Assembly (NCBI GenBank): GCA_023429135.1
Contig: JAEYWD010000027.1
Coordinates: 109,926-173,925 of the forward strand
Origin: Bacteroidota bacterium
GTDB lineage: Bacteria > Bacteroidota > Bacteroidia > Bacteroidales > JAAUTT01
Reading direction: 5' to 3'
Length of the DNA: 64,000 nucleotides
This document shows positions 42,913 to 51,982 of the stretch, piece by piece (positions within the stretch are counted from its first letter, which is position 1; every line of letters starts with the position of its first letter). The notes beneath the pieces are model-generated. The model worked only from the letters and a program-made list of their open reading frames with translations, did not search any database and was not told the DNA's origin. The position numbers were made by a program, and so were the translations under genes.

Positions 42913-43275
42913 ATGAATATGGATACATATACCAGTTATATTCCTTCGAAAATAGCGATTCCCACCTCAAAAGGGGCCGAGTTCATTGATATAAAGGAAA
43001 TTGTAAGAATTGAGGCCGACAGAAGTTACAGCATGATATATCTTTTAAACGGACGAAGGCTGATGGTTTCGCGATGTCTGAATGAATATGACTCGATGCT
43101 GAGCGACCGGAATTTCTTCAGGATTCACAATTCGCACCTTATCAACATGGAACAGGTAAGAGTTTATGTAAGAGGCGATGGAGGATATATAGAAATGAAT
43201 GATACATCGGTTGTACCGATTGCCAGACAACGCAAAGATGCTTTTCTGGAAAGCATGCATGGTTTGTGTTTATAG
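42913..43275 (+). CDS. LytTR DNA-binding protein lacking a receiver
   Basis: 120 residues consisting almost entirely of a LytTR domain (about 15-115): IDIKEIVRIEADRSYSMIYLLNGRRLMVSRCL and FFRIHNSHLINMEQVRVYVRGDGGYIEM. There is no receiver domain and no room for one, because only 80 nt separate it from the preceding unrelated gene. It is therefore a single-domain regulator, not a truncated response regulator. It would bind DNA independently of phosphorylation, perhaps competing with the LytTR regulator paired with the divergent kinase. A bidirectional terminator follows it. Confidence 0.87.
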   Translation: MNMDTYTSYIPSKIAIPTSKGAEFIDIKEIVRIEADRSYSMIYLLNGRRLMVSRCLNEYDSMLSDRNFFRIHNSHLINMEQVRVYVRGDGGYIEMNDTSVVPIARQRKDAFLESMHGLCL

Positions 43276-43291
43276 AAACATATAATTCATA

Positions 43292-43330
43292 AAAAAGACC
43301 AGGTTGGACATTAAGCAACCTAGTCTTTTT
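43292..43330. terminator. Bidirectional terminator
   Basis: AAAAAGACCAGGTTG and CAACCTAGTCTTTTT form a stem of 15 positions with one C-A mismatch, between the LytTR-only gene (+) and purC (-). Confidence 0.85.
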
Positions 43331-43348
43331 ATTTGTGAGTAAAGTATC

Positions 43349-44296
43349 TTACAGGTCCTTCAAAGCTGCAACTACATTATTTTCTATACGTTGCTGAATG
43401 TTATCCAGGGGAGCACGGGAGAATTTATCGCCTGTAATATTTTCAAACAGCTCGATATATCGCTCGGTAATTTCGTTTACAAATGAATCGGGCATGTTCG
43501 GAACTACCTGGCCTTCTTTTCCCTGGAAATTATTTTCGATAAGCCACTGCCGTACAAATTCCTTTGAAAGCTGCTTCTGCTGCTCTCCTTTTGCAAGACG
43601 TTCGTGATAGCCTTCGGAGTAGAAGTAACGCGATGAATCGGGCGTGTGAATTTCGTCTATCAGGTAAATTTTCCCGTCTTTTTTCCCAAATTCGTATTTG
43701 GTATCCACAAGAATTAATCCTTTCTCGGCAGCAATCTGAGTTCCCCTTTCAAATATTCCACGGGTATATTTTTCAAGCAGTTCGTACTCTTCTTTTGAAA
43801 CCAGGCCCTGAGCGATAATTTCTTCACGCGAAATATCGAGGTCATGGCCTTCATCGGCTTTGGTTGTGGGAGTAATAATTGGTTCAGGAAATTTTTCATT
43901 CTCACGCATCCCTTCGGGCAGAGAAACACCGCATAAAGTTCTTTTTCCCGATTTATATTCGCGCCATGCGTGCCCGGTAAGATAACCGCGAATAACCATC
44001 TCTACTTTATATGGAACTACCCTGTGACCTATGGTAACCATTGGATCGGGGGTAGCAATTTTCCAGTTTGGAACAATGTCGGACGTTGCATCCAAAAATT
44101 TGGCAGCTATCTGGTTCAACACCTGTCCTTTGTAGGGAATTCCCTTGGGCAGCACCACATCGAACGCCGAAATACGATCGGTTACAACCATAACCAGATA
44201 TTTATCGTCGATATTATAAACATCGCGAACTTTTCCAACATACAAACCTTTTTGCCCGGGCAGGTTAAAACTGGTCTTTGTTATTGCTTGTGTCAT
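43349..44296 (-). CDS. purC: Phosphoribosylaminoimidazole-succinocarboxamide synthase
   Basis: 315 residues. SAICAR synthetase joins aspartate to CAIR with ATP in purine synthesis, in the cytoplasm. Family motifs are VGKVRDVYNIDDKYLVMVVTDRISAFDVVLP near the N-terminus, VRGYLTGHAWREYKSG-like sequence in the middle and DEIHTPDSSRYF (metal/ATP site) in the C-terminal half. The ~300-residue length is that of the longer class found in Bacteroidota and yeast, not the ~240-residue enterobacterial class. The PhoH-like gene lies 3 nt upstream on the same strand, so they share a transcript. Confidence 0.96.
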   Translation of the reverse strand: MTQAITKTSFNLPGQKGLYVGKVRDVYNIDDKYLVMVVTDRISAFDVVLPKGIPYKGQVLNQIAAKFLDATSDIVPNWKIATPDPMVTIGHRVVPYKVEMVIRGYLTGHAWREYKSGKRTLCGVSLPEGMRENEKFPEPIITPTTKADEGHDLDISREEIIAQGLVSKEEYELLEKYTRGIFERGTQIAAEKGLILVDTKYEFGKKDGKIYLIDEIHTPDSSRYFYSEGYHERLAKGEQQKQLSKEFVRQWLIENNFQGKEGQVVPNMPDSFVNEITERYIELFENITGDKFSRAPLDNIQQRIENNVVAALKDL

Positions 44297-44299
44297 ATT

Positions 44300-45262
44300 C
44301 TATGAATTTTTATCGTTATTACTGGCTTTACTGTAGGCTTCAATAATGTCTTTAACCAACCGGTGACGGACAATATCGCGGTTATCAAAATAAATCATGG
44401 AAATGCCCGACACATCGTTTAAAATTTTGAGGGCGTAAACCAACCCGGAGGTTTCCCGTGCCGGAAGGTCAATTTGAGTCACGTCGCCAGTTACAATAAA
44501 CTTGGCGTTGGGTCCCATACGTGTTAAAAACATTTTTAACTGATTAACCGTGGCGTTCTGTGCTTCGTCGAGAATAACAAAGGCATTGTCGAGCGTGCGT
44601 CCGCGCATAAAGGCAAGAGGGGCTATCTGAACAGTACCGTCTTCGATAAGCGATTCGAGTTTTTTAGGTGGAATCATATCATTGAGCGCGTCGTACAGAG
44701 GCTGTAAATAAGGGTCGAGCTTCTCTTTCATGTCGCCCGGTAAAAAACCCAGCCTCTCCCCTGCTTCTACAGCCGGACGGGTAAGAATGATGCGCTTTAC
44801 CATTTTACTTCGAAAAGCCTTAACTGCCAAAGCAATTGCCGTATAAGTTTTTCCTGTTCCGGCGGGACCAATGGCAAACAGCAGATCGTTGGCTTTGAAA
44901 TCGTCGACTAAACGCCGCTGATTTACTGTCCGGGCTTTGATTTCCTTACCATTGTTGCCGTAAACGATAATATCGGCATCGGGTTCCTCAAGCTGAGCCT
45001 GAATTTCAGCGTCGTCAAGAATTATCTGATCGATATCGCGATCGGTTATATTATTGTGTTTTTGATAGAAGGCAATCAAAAGATTTATTTTGCGCTCAAA
45101 AGCAGCAACTTCCGATTTATCTCCCATTGCTTTGATCTCGTTTCCGCGTGCTACTAGTTTTAATTTGGGAAAGGCATTCCGGATGCGTTCGTACCTTACG
45201 TTATTAATACCGTAAAGAACAACTGGATCAATGCCCTCCAAATAAATGATCTTTTCAATCAT
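44300..45262 (-). CDS. PhoH family ATPase
   Basis: 320 residues. An N-terminal KH-like region (about 1-95) precedes the PhoH domain (about 110-315), with Walker A GPAGTGKTYTA (about 131) and Walker B FVILDEAQNAT. FIVTGDVTQIDLP (motif like helicase III) and the final DNRDIVRHRLVKDI are also present. PhoH-like proteins (PhoL/YbeZ type) couple to YbeY in RNA and ribosome quality control in many bacteria; that link is from the family, not from this locus. It forms an operon with purC downstream and is divergent from the SAM hydrolase-type gene. Confidence 0.94.
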   Translation of the reverse strand: MIEKIIYLEGIDPVVLYGINNVRYERIRNAFPKLKLVARGNEIKAMGDKSEVAAFERKINLLIAFYQKHNNITDRDIDQIILDDAEIQAQLEEPDADIIVYGNNGKEIKARTVNQRRLVDDFKANDLLFAIGPAGTGKTYTAIALAVKAFRSKMVKRIILTRPAVEAGERLGFLPGDMKEKLDPYLQPLYDALNDMIPPKKLESLIEDGTVQIAPLAFMRGRTLDNAFVILDEAQNATVNQLKMFLTRMGPNAKFIVTGDVTQIDLPARETSGLVYALKILNDVSGISMIYFDNRDIVRHRLVKDIIEAYSKASNNDKNS

Positions 45263-45439
45263 ATAAATCGTTCGATTATCATTACTTTTGGAAAATACAA
45301 ATTAAAGGTATTTTTTTAAGGTTTGAACCATCCATGACAAAGATAATCTTTGACACATACGCCAAGGAATGATGTTATGGGTGCTCCATCTGACCTTAAA
45401 AAAATAATAATTAACAGATGAAAATGAGTTTTCACCATT

Positions 45440-46234
45440 ATGGCCATTGTTACTCTCACTACAGACTGGCGGCAAAATGATTTTTATGTAGGTGCGGTAA
45501 AAGGCACTATACTTAGTCTGGCACCCGATGCAAAGGTGGTAGATCTTAATCATCAAATTCCGCCGTTCAATATTTCAATGGCCGCCTTTGTTGTAAAAAA
45601 CTCTTATAATTATTTCCCTGAAGGTTCTATTCACATTATCGATGTTAGTTCTGAACCTGCCGACGATAAATGGTTTATTGCTATTGCGCATAACGGACAT
45701 TATTTTCTTTGCGCCAACAATGGCATTGCCGGATTACTTTTTCAGGAAGAACCAGCAATTGCTGTAAGTATTGACCGTTTCTCGACTGCCGACAGTCAAT
45801 CGGCCTCAACCATTACAACTTTCGCAGGAGTCACTGTTCTTGCACCTGCTGCGGCTTTTCTCTCGTCGGGAGAAAACATTGAACAGCTTGGCCAAAAAAC
45901 CGAACTCATAAAACAAGTGCCTCTGCGACCCGCAATTGACGAGTCTGTTATTTCAGGATCAGTAATTTACATCGATTCGTACCAAAACACAATAACCAAC
46001 ATAACCCGGGAATTGTTCGAAAGAATTGGTAAAGGACGACAGTTTGAGATTCTGGTGCAGAGCAATTATTATAAAATTAAGCGCATCAATAAATTTTATA
46101 ACGAAACTACTCCCGGAGAACTTTTAGCGCTCTTTAACTCCCTCGAATTACTAGAAATAGCGATTTACAGGGGGAATGCTGCAGAACTGCTCAATCTGAG
46201 CATAAATTCGACGGTACGGGTGAAATTCTTTTAA
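45440..46234 (+). CDS. SAM hydroxide adenosyltransferase (DUF62 family)
   Basis: 264 residues. The N-terminal domain (about 1-160) starts with IVTLTTDWRQNDFYVGAVKG, containing the Asp that binds the ribose of S-adenosylmethionine. FNISMAAFVVKNSYNYFPEGSIHIIDV and an NNG segment (CANNGIAGLL) follow. A smaller C-terminal beta-barrel (about 170-264) contains YIDSYQNTITNI. Characterised members hydrolyse SAM to adenosine and methionine; relatives use halide instead. Conserved His/Asp/Arg positions could not be checked by alignment. It is divergent from the PhoH-like gene and convergent with the helicase gene. Confidence 0.92.
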   Translation: MAIVTLTTDWRQNDFYVGAVKGTILSLAPDAKVVDLNHQIPPFNISMAAFVVKNSYNYFPEGSIHIIDVSSEPADDKWFIAIAHNGHYFLCANNGIAGLLFQEEPAIAVSIDRFSTADSQSASTITTFAGVTVLAPAAAFLSSGENIEQLGQKTELIKQVPLRPAIDESVISGSVIYIDSYQNTITNITRELFERIGKGRQFEILVQSNYYKIKRINKFYNETTPGELLALFNSLELLEIAIYRGNAAELLNLSINSTVRVKFF

Positions 46235-46363
46235 CCCATACAATTCACAAATTCATTATAAGTTATAAGCTAGAGCATTTTTGTAATGCATCCTAATTTT
46301 TCGTTACGCGTTACAAACGCGTGCCAGCCTTTGAGTAAAGTTTTCTGACAGCACAAAAGTACC

Positions 46364-47596
46364 CTATTTTTTTTTACCTTTTTTCTTCTTTTCGAATTCT
46401 TCAGCCTCTTTCAACAGCGCTTTCCAGTCGTGGTCGCTGTCTTCCGAAATGGCTACTGTTTCTTCATACACAGTTTTCGCAATGGGCATAACCATAATCT
46501 CCTTTTTCAGAAAACCCTGAATTTCTTCCAGAACAGGTTTTTCTTCGGTGCTGCAAAAAGATACAGCTCTTCCTTTCTGAGTTCCACGCCCGGTGCGCCC
46601 TACGCGATGAACATAATTTTCAGCTTCCTCGGGTAAATCATAATTAACTACATACTCAACATCGGGGATATCGATTCCGCGTGCACTCACATCAGTTGCA
46701 ATCAAAACTTTAACTTTTCCTTCTTTAAATAAATTTAAAGCTTTTAATCTGTCTTTCTGATCTTTATCTCCATGCATAGTCAGACTTGCAAGTCCAACCC
46801 TCTCAAGTGCCTTCAGTACTCTCTCGGCTCTGACTTTTGTACGCACAAAGACCAGGATTTTGCTATCGGGATTCTCTTTGATAATTCTTTCGAGAAAAAA
46901 ACGTTTGTCGTCCATTTCGATAAAGGCCACCGAATGCTCCACATTTCTGGAAACGGGATCCTGCGGAGAAAGCTGAATGCGGACAGGTTTATTCACCAGT
47001 GAATAAGCCAGATCTTTGATTTCTTCGTTGATGGTTGCCGAGAAAAATAATGTCTGATGCTTTCTCGGAAGCATATGTGTTAACTGCCGGATATCGTGAA
47101 TAAAGCCTAGATCGAGCATATGGTCGGCTTCATCAAGGATAAGCACCTCAACATCATCCAGTTTTAAATGTCCCTGACTTACAAGGTCGAACATACGGCC
47201 CGGTGTAGCAACCAAAATATCCAATCCACGACCGAGACGCTCAATCTGGGGCGCTTGTTCTACTCCACCATACACGCTGGAGGTAAAAATTCCCGTTCCT
47301 TTACCTATACTTTGAAAAACTTCGGTAATCTGAATGGCAAGCTCATGCGTTGGTTCCATTACCAAACACCGGATATTCCTTTTCCCGCGGTCGGCCTCAC
47401 CAGTTTGAAGTCGGTGAATTACCGGAATAGCAAAAGCGGCAGTTTTTCCCGTTCCTGTCTGGGCAATAGCTAATACATCCTCCCCTCTCATAATGGGAGG
47501 AATGGATTTAAACTGTATATCGGTTGGACGACGAAAGCCAAGTTCCTCCAGGTTCTTCTTAATTTGTGGTGTGAGGTTGTATGATGAAAATTTCAT
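46364..47596 (-). CDS. DEAD-box RNA helicase
   Basis: 410 residues. The full motif set is present: Q-motif (GFRRPTDIQ), motif I AQTGTGKT, Ia PTHELAIQ, II DEAD (about 155), III SAT, IV region ILVFVRTK, V ATDVSARGID and VI HRVGRTGRG. The C-terminus ends in a short basic tail (EEFEKKKKGKKK) typical of RhlE-like helicases in Bacteroidota. It probably unwinds RNA in ribosome assembly or mRNA decay. The ywbE gene lies 10 nt upstream on the same strand, so both are co-transcribed, a common pairing in this phylum. Confidence 0.95.
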   Translation of the reverse strand: MKFSSYNLTPQIKKNLEELGFRRPTDIQFKSIPPIMRGEDVLAIAQTGTGKTAAFAIPVIHRLQTGEADRGKRNIRCLVMEPTHELAIQITEVFQSIGKGTGIFTSSVYGGVEQAPQIERLGRGLDILVATPGRMFDLVSQGHLKLDDVEVLILDEADHMLDLGFIHDIRQLTHMLPRKHQTLFFSATINEEIKDLAYSLVNKPVRIQLSPQDPVSRNVEHSVAFIEMDDKRFFLERIIKENPDSKILVFVRTKVRAERVLKALERVGLASLTMHGDKDQKDRLKALNLFKEGKVKVLIATDVSARGIDIPDVEYVVNYDLPEEAENYVHRVGRTGRGTQKGRAVSFCSTEEKPVLEEIQGFLKKEIMVMPIAKTVYEETVAISEDSDHDWKALLKEAEEFEKKKKGKKK

Positions 47597-47606
47597 AACT
47601 CAGGAT

Positions 47607-47813
47607 TTAAATTCTATTAGCAGATTTTACAACTTTAACCCTGCCAACCAATCCTGTAGTAAGCCGAACCTTAATTCCATGCGGATGATAAAGGCTGTTT
47701 GTTAAAATATCCTGCACCACTCCGTCGGTAAGTTTTCCGGTAGCCTGATCTTCTTTCAGAACTATGGAAACTTCACTGCCCGGTTTTATGTCACTGCGAT
47801 TCTGCCCTTTCAT
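47607..47813 (-). CDS. ywbE: YwbE family protein
   Basis: 68 residues. The sequence follows the YwbE/DUF2196 pattern: R-x-DIKPGSEVSIVLKEDQATGKLTDGVVQDILTN, then HPHGIKVRLTTGLVGRVK. It is a small KOW-like beta-barrel, probably binding nucleic acid; the exact role is unknown. Length is as in Bacillus and other Bacteroidota. It lies 10 nt upstream of the DEAD-box helicase gene and is divergent from a small membrane protein gene. Confidence 0.93.
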   Translation of the reverse strand: MKGQNRSDIKPGSEVSIVLKEDQATGKLTDGVVQDILTNSLYHPHGIKVRLTTGLVGRVKVVKSANRI

Positions 47814-47951
47814 TTTAATTTTTTGGCAAAGGTACTATTTTTCCTGAAGGTGCATTTTCGATCCTTATTTTTACTCTTTTTAAATAATGACCCTATTGAA
47901 GAACTTGTTATTAAAATATATACATTTGAGATATTCAAATATTTATTTCTG

Positions 47952-48317
47952 ATGTTTTTATCGCTTTTCCCATTTCCTGAAGTAGCATCCATAATAGCCA
48001 TTTGCCTGGCTTGGGTGTTTATTGCTCTTGGAGTTATGGGAAACAACCCGCCTGCTAATACTGACATAAACACTTTTCAGAATGAAGTCCAGGCTCAGAT
48101 AAGTTTTTATCAGGCTCACGAGAATTTTACAATTCACCATCGTACTTATGTATGGCACCAGGTTGTTAAGTTTTGTAAGTCCGACCGGCAACAAGCCCCT
48201 TTAGTATATTTCGAATTCCATTCAGGCGATATAATCAAATTTCCTGTACGACAGGAATCGCTTTCGAATTACTATCTTTATAAAAATATTCCGAACCGGG
48301 CCCCTCCGGCAGTTTAA
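47952..48317 (+). CDS. Small membrane protein of unknown function
   Basis: 121 residues from the ATG at 47952. A TTG at 47823 would add 43 residues but starts only 10 nt from the divergent ywbE start, so the ATG is preferred. One hydrophobic stretch (about 10-34, ASIIAICLAWVFIALGVMG) is followed by a soluble region with HHRTYVWHQVVKF and YFEFHSGDIIKFPVRQES. No family is recognised. Codon use and the ordered C-terminal part support a real gene, but there is no functional clue. It lies 145 nt before the TonB-dependent receptor gene and may or may not belong with it. Confidence 0.55.
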   Translation: MFLSLFPFPEVASIIAICLAWVFIALGVMGNNPPANTDINTFQNEVQAQISFYQAHENFTIHHRTYVWHQVVKFCKSDRQQAPLVYFEFHSGDIIKFPVRQESLSNYYLYKNIPNRAPPAV

Positions 48318-48461
48318 TAATTCATCATTTTTCATCTCATTTTATTGGCTCAGAAGAATTTCGACTGATGCTTTATGATTTGAAATGTACTTAACCTTAA
48401 ATTTTTCTGCTTCACAACGCATTTGCAAGGCTAATTATTTGAATTATTAAACTTAAAAAAA

Positions 48462-50576
48462 ATGAAAAAGTCGTTTTATTTAATCCTGATATTGACTTTT
48501 GTTATAGGCAGATCCGGTCTGTCGCAATCCATTTTACCCGATTCGGTTCAACTCTCCGAAGTTGTGGTCACCGCTGAAAAAAGAAATCAACGGATAAAAG
48601 AATTACCAACTTCTGTAACTTCAATCAGCCTTAGCAGAATTGAATCGGAAAAAGCAAAATCGTTAAGAAACATTTCAGCCATTGTACCAAACTTTTATAT
48701 GCCCGAATATGGATCCAAATTAACAGCTCCGGTATACATCCGGGGCGTAGGTTCCCGTATAAACAGTCCTTCGGTGGGATTGTATGTGGATCGTGTTCCT
48801 TATTTTGAAAAGTCGGCCTTTGCCTTCGACTTTGCCGACGTTGAGCGCATTGAAGTTCTTCGCGGTCCGCAGGGAACCTTATATGGCCGCAACACTATGG
48901 GAGGAATTATCAACATTGTTAGCCGTGCTCCCCGAAATTACAGAGAACTTCGTTTAAGCAGTGATTTTGGGAATTACGGTTATATGAAATACAACTTCTC
49001 GTACAACGAACCTCTTACAAATAAGCTGGCTGTGCTGTTAAATGCCGGATATACCGAGCGCGACGGCTATTTCACCAATAGTTTTCATAAAGAAAGCGTA
49101 GGGAGCGACTTCACAAAAAATGCCTCCCTTAAGGTTCGCTACAACCCCATAAAACCTCTGGTGCTGACCTACAAACTCGGTGGAGAGAAAAGTTATGAAA
49201 AAGGCTATCCTTACGGAATACTCGACTCAACAAATAAAGTGAAGGAAATTAACTATAATTATAAAAGCCGCTACCAACGAGATATCCTTGATAACAGCCT
49301 GACGGCTTCACTCTACCTCAACAAATTTGTGATTACCTCCGTTACCGGAATGCAATATCTGAAGGACAAACAAGCCATTGATCAGGATTTTATGCCTAAG
49401 GATTACTACCAGGTGCAGCAAGGGGTTAAGCAAAACCAGTATACCCAGGAGGTAGTTGTGACTACCAACGAGTTTAAGAATATCGATGCGACATTAGGCG
49501 TATTTGGATTTATCCAAAATGCTAACCGCGATATTGACCTGCTTTATGGCTCCGACATCCTTCAATTAAAAGCTCCGGGATTAATTCCCGGCAGTGGTTA
49601 TGTAAAATACAATAACGAGGAAAACTCAGGCATAGCTACCTTTGGACAAGCTACCATAAAGAAAATAGCAGGCCTGTTTGATATTACTCTCGGGGTGCGT
49701 TACGATTATGAAATTAATTCACTGAATTATACTTATTACACAACAAAAGGAGAAACCAATACCTTAAAAAAGGATACTCTGTTTAAGGAATCGTTCAGTG
49801 AATTACTCCCCAAACTGGCCATACGTTTTTATCTGCCTTACAATAGCTCTGCATATTTTACTACCAGCAAAGGCTACCGGGGAGGAGGCTTTAATACAGC
49901 TTTTGTGCGACCTGAGGATGAGGTTTATTCAGCAGAGGACTCATGGAATTATGAATTTGGCATAAAAAGTAATCCGCTCCGATTCCTTTCTTTGAATGCA
50001 GCAGTTTTTTATATCGACTGGAATAATCAGCAAGTAAGCCAGCGTGTGCCTGTTGGTGGTAACATGATTAAAAATGCCGGAAAAAGTTATAGCCAGGGGG
50101 TTGAATTTGAATTTATGGCCACTCCCGTAAAGAATCTTCAAATTGGCGGAAACTTCGGCTTTACGGAAGCTAAGTATGTAGATTTCAAACCTAATCTTTC
50201 GGATACTGTAAATTTAAAAGACTTTTATCTTCCATTCATCCCCCGGTATACATTCTCATCGTTTATTGGTTATAGGGTTAACTTCAAGTCAGAATATGTT
50301 AAATCAGCCTTCGCCCACCTTTCCGTTCAAGGCATTGGTAAACAATTCTGGAACGACGATAACAGCAAGAGCCAGGGGGCTTATTCTATTGTTAACGGAA
50401 CAATCGGAGTCGAAAACCAATGGGTGTCTCTGTCTCTCTGGTCGAAAAACATGTTAAATCAAAAATACTTCCCGTACATGTTTTACGTTTCCAATTTCAA
50501 AAACTGGTATGCACAAAAAGGACATCCGCTCACATTTGGAGTTACACTTTCGGTAAATATTTCGGAAAAGAATTAA
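48462..50576 (+). CDS. TonB-dependent outer-membrane receptor
   Basis: 704 residues. The signal peptide (about 1-21) is followed by a TonB-box-like stretch (SVQLSEVVVTAEKRNQ), the plug domain (about 35-150; VYIRGVGSRINSPSVGLYVDRVP, IEVLRGPQGTLYGRNTMGGIINI) and a 22-stranded barrel ending in HPLTFGVTLSVNI. It has no N-terminal carboxypeptidase-like extension and no SusD partner, so it is of the classic siderophore/heme/cobalamin receptor type rather than SusC. It heads a block with an MFS transporter, hemN and hemG, which points to a porphyrin or heme-precursor substrate. This is inferred from context; no heme-specific FRAP/NPNL-type motif was seen. Confidence 0.92.
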   Translation: MKKSFYLILILTFVIGRSGLSQSILPDSVQLSEVVVTAEKRNQRIKELPTSVTSISLSRIESEKAKSLRNISAIVPNFYMPEYGSKLTAPVYIRGVGSRINSPSVGLYVDRVPYFEKSAFAFDFADVERIEVLRGPQGTLYGRNTMGGIINIVSRAPRNYRELRLSSDFGNYGYMKYNFSYNEPLTNKLAVLLNAGYTERDGYFTNSFHKESVGSDFTKNASLKVRYNPIKPLVLTYKLGGEKSYEKGYPYGILDSTNKVKEINYNYKSRYQRDILDNSLTASLYLNKFVITSVTGMQYLKDKQAIDQDFMPKDYYQVQQGVKQNQYTQEVVVTTNEFKNIDATLGVFGFIQNANRDIDLLYGSDILQLKAPGLIPGSGYVKYNNEENSGIATFGQATIKKIAGLFDITLGVRYDYEINSLNYTYYTTKGETNTLKKDTLFKESFSELLPKLAIRFYLPYNSSAYFTTSKGYRGGGFNTAFVRPEDEVYSAEDSWNYEFGIKSNPLRFLSLNAAVFYIDWNNQQVSQRVPVGGNMIKNAGKSYSQGVEFEFMATPVKNLQIGGNFGFTEAKYVDFKPNLSDTVNLKDFYLPFIPRYTFSSFIGYRVNFKSEYVKSAFAHLSVQGIGKQFWNDDNSKSQGAYSIVNGTIGVENQWVSLSLWSKNMLNQKYFPYMFYVSNFKNWYAQKGHPLTFGVTLSVNISEKN

Positions 50577-50673
50577 TTTTAAATAGAGAACACTTTTATA
50601 AATTAAGAAAGAAGATGATTTATTGTCTTACTACTTACTGAGGATATGTGAAAAGTGCCGGACTCCAACTCCA

Positions 50674-50700
50674 GGTTTCGACAGGCTCAACCTCCGGTTG
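50674..50700. repeat. Degenerate dispersed repeat (TTTCGACAGGCTCAAC type)
   Basis: TTTCGACAGGCTCAACCTCC within this span resembles a widespread intergenic repeat of the form TTCGACAAGCTCAACCTCCG. It lies in the gap between the receptor and MFS genes; identification is from memory. Confidence 0.4.
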
Positions 50701-50743
50701 TGGACTAATTACACACCCTCATAAATACTTACAACTTTTAAAC

Positions 50744-51982
50744 ATGAAGCCTTTTCAAAAATATTCCACTCTTTTTTCGCTTTACATTGCACAGTCGGTG
50801 CCAATGAGCTTTTTCTCAACTGTATTGCCGGTAATAATGCGGATGGAGAAGTTCTCGCTTACCAGCATTGCTTTAATCCAGTTAATAAAACTTCCGTGGA
50901 TACTGAAGTTCCTGTGGGCTCCACTTGTTGATAGAAATGCATCGGGCAACTATCATTATAAGAAGTGGATTATTGCCTCCGAAATTTTTTATGCGGCATG
51001 CATTATTTCTATTGCATTCTTTAATCTGCAAACCGATTTTTCAGTCATTATTGTTCTGATGGTTCTTGCCATAGTATTTTCGGCTACACAGGATATTGCT
51101 TCCGACGCACTGGCTATCCGTATTCTGAAAAAAAGTGAACGACCTTTTGGAAACAGCATGCAGTCGATGGGAAATTTTGGTGGAACCCTGCTGGGAAGCG
51201 GTTTTTTGTTAATGCTTTATACAATTACCGGATGGCATTGGCTTATGGTTTTGCTTGCTGCTTTTGTACTTATAGCCCTGCTGCCATTGGTTTTTAATGT
51301 TAAAAAAAAGGACGAGGAAGAATTGCCTGCCATTCCTCAGTCGGGTATCAAAATGATGGATATTATTTCTTTTTTCCGGATTCCCGGAATTGGAAGGTGG
51401 GTGTTGATTCTTGCGCTTTATTATTCGGGCATACTTGGTATCTTATCGCTTCTTAAACCATGGATGGTCGACCTTGGATATAATGTTACGGAAATAGCCT
51501 TTATGGTCGGAATTTATGGAACAGGTTGCGGAGCATTGGGTGCATTTATGGCAGGTTTTATAGTTAAGTATATAGGGCAACGTAAAAGTCTGATTATTTT
51601 TTCGGGATACAACATTGTGGCAGCTTTGTTTTTTCTGACAATCAATAATTTTGGCATTTCAAAACCATTGTTATATACGGCCATCACTGTCCTCTGGAGC
51701 GCTTATTCCATGTCGTCGGTTATAATTTATACGATCTCCATGGGTAAAGTAAGGCAGGGGCGTGAGGGAACCGACTATTCCATGCAGATTGTGATCACCC
51801 ACCTGAAAGGAATAGTCATTGCGATTCTTGCCGGAAAAGTAGCCGACGCATTCGGCATGAATAACCTGTTTATTGCTGAGGTGTGTCTGGCTGCCACAAT
51901 ATTTACAATTGTCTGCATGTCTCCTTCGGTTACACGCGACAGCTCTTCAAATCAATTAAAATCTACCGATGTTGAGTTATAA
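50744..51982 (+). CDS. MFS transporter of the PAT/AmpG-like type
   Basis: 412 residues from the ATG at 50744. An in-frame GTG at 50648 is rejected because its leader runs over a dispersed repeat and is not hydrophobic. About 12 membrane helices are predicted; the first loop carries LPVIMRMEKFSL and LKFLWAPLVDR, and ATQDIASDALAIRIL lies in the fourth helix, all hallmarks of the PAT group (acetyl-CoA transporter/AmpG). AmpG imports muropeptides; here, between a TonB receptor and hemN/hemG, it could carry a porphyrin across the inner membrane. Its 3' end overlaps hemN by 14 nt, so translation is coupled. Confidence 0.88.
   Translation: MKPFQKYSTLFSLYIAQSVPMSFFSTVLPVIMRMEKFSLTSIALIQLIKLPWILKFLWAPLVDRNASGNYHYKKWIIASEIFYAACIISIAFFNLQTDFSVIIVLMVLAIVFSATQDIASDALAIRILKKSERPFGNSMQSMGNFGGTLLGSGFLLMLYTITGWHWLMVLLAAFVLIALLPLVFNVKKKDEEELPAIPQSGIKMMDIISFFRIPGIGRWVLILALYYSGILGILSLLKPWMVDLGYNVTEIAFMVGIYGTGCGALGAFMAGFIVKYIGQRKSLIIFSGYNIVAALFFLTINNFGISKPLLYTAITVLWSAYSMSSVIIYTISMGKVRQGREGTDYSMQIVITHLKGIVIAILAGKVADAFGMNNLFIAEVCLAATIFTIVCMSPSVTRDSSSNQLKSTDVEL

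Noticed and set aside
42833..43275. LytTR-only gene as a truncated response regulator
   Set aside because: Only 80 nt lie upstream, in no frame do they show receiver remnants, and the preceding gene is intact and unrelated.
46304..46322. ACGCGT hairpin between the SAM hydrolase and helicase genes as a terminator
   Set aside because: The stem is short and has no U-run on either strand.
50648..50743. Longer start (GTG) for the MFS gene
   Set aside because: The added 32 residues lie over a dispersed-repeat fragment and are not membrane-like; the ATG at 50744 begins a normal MFS N-terminus.
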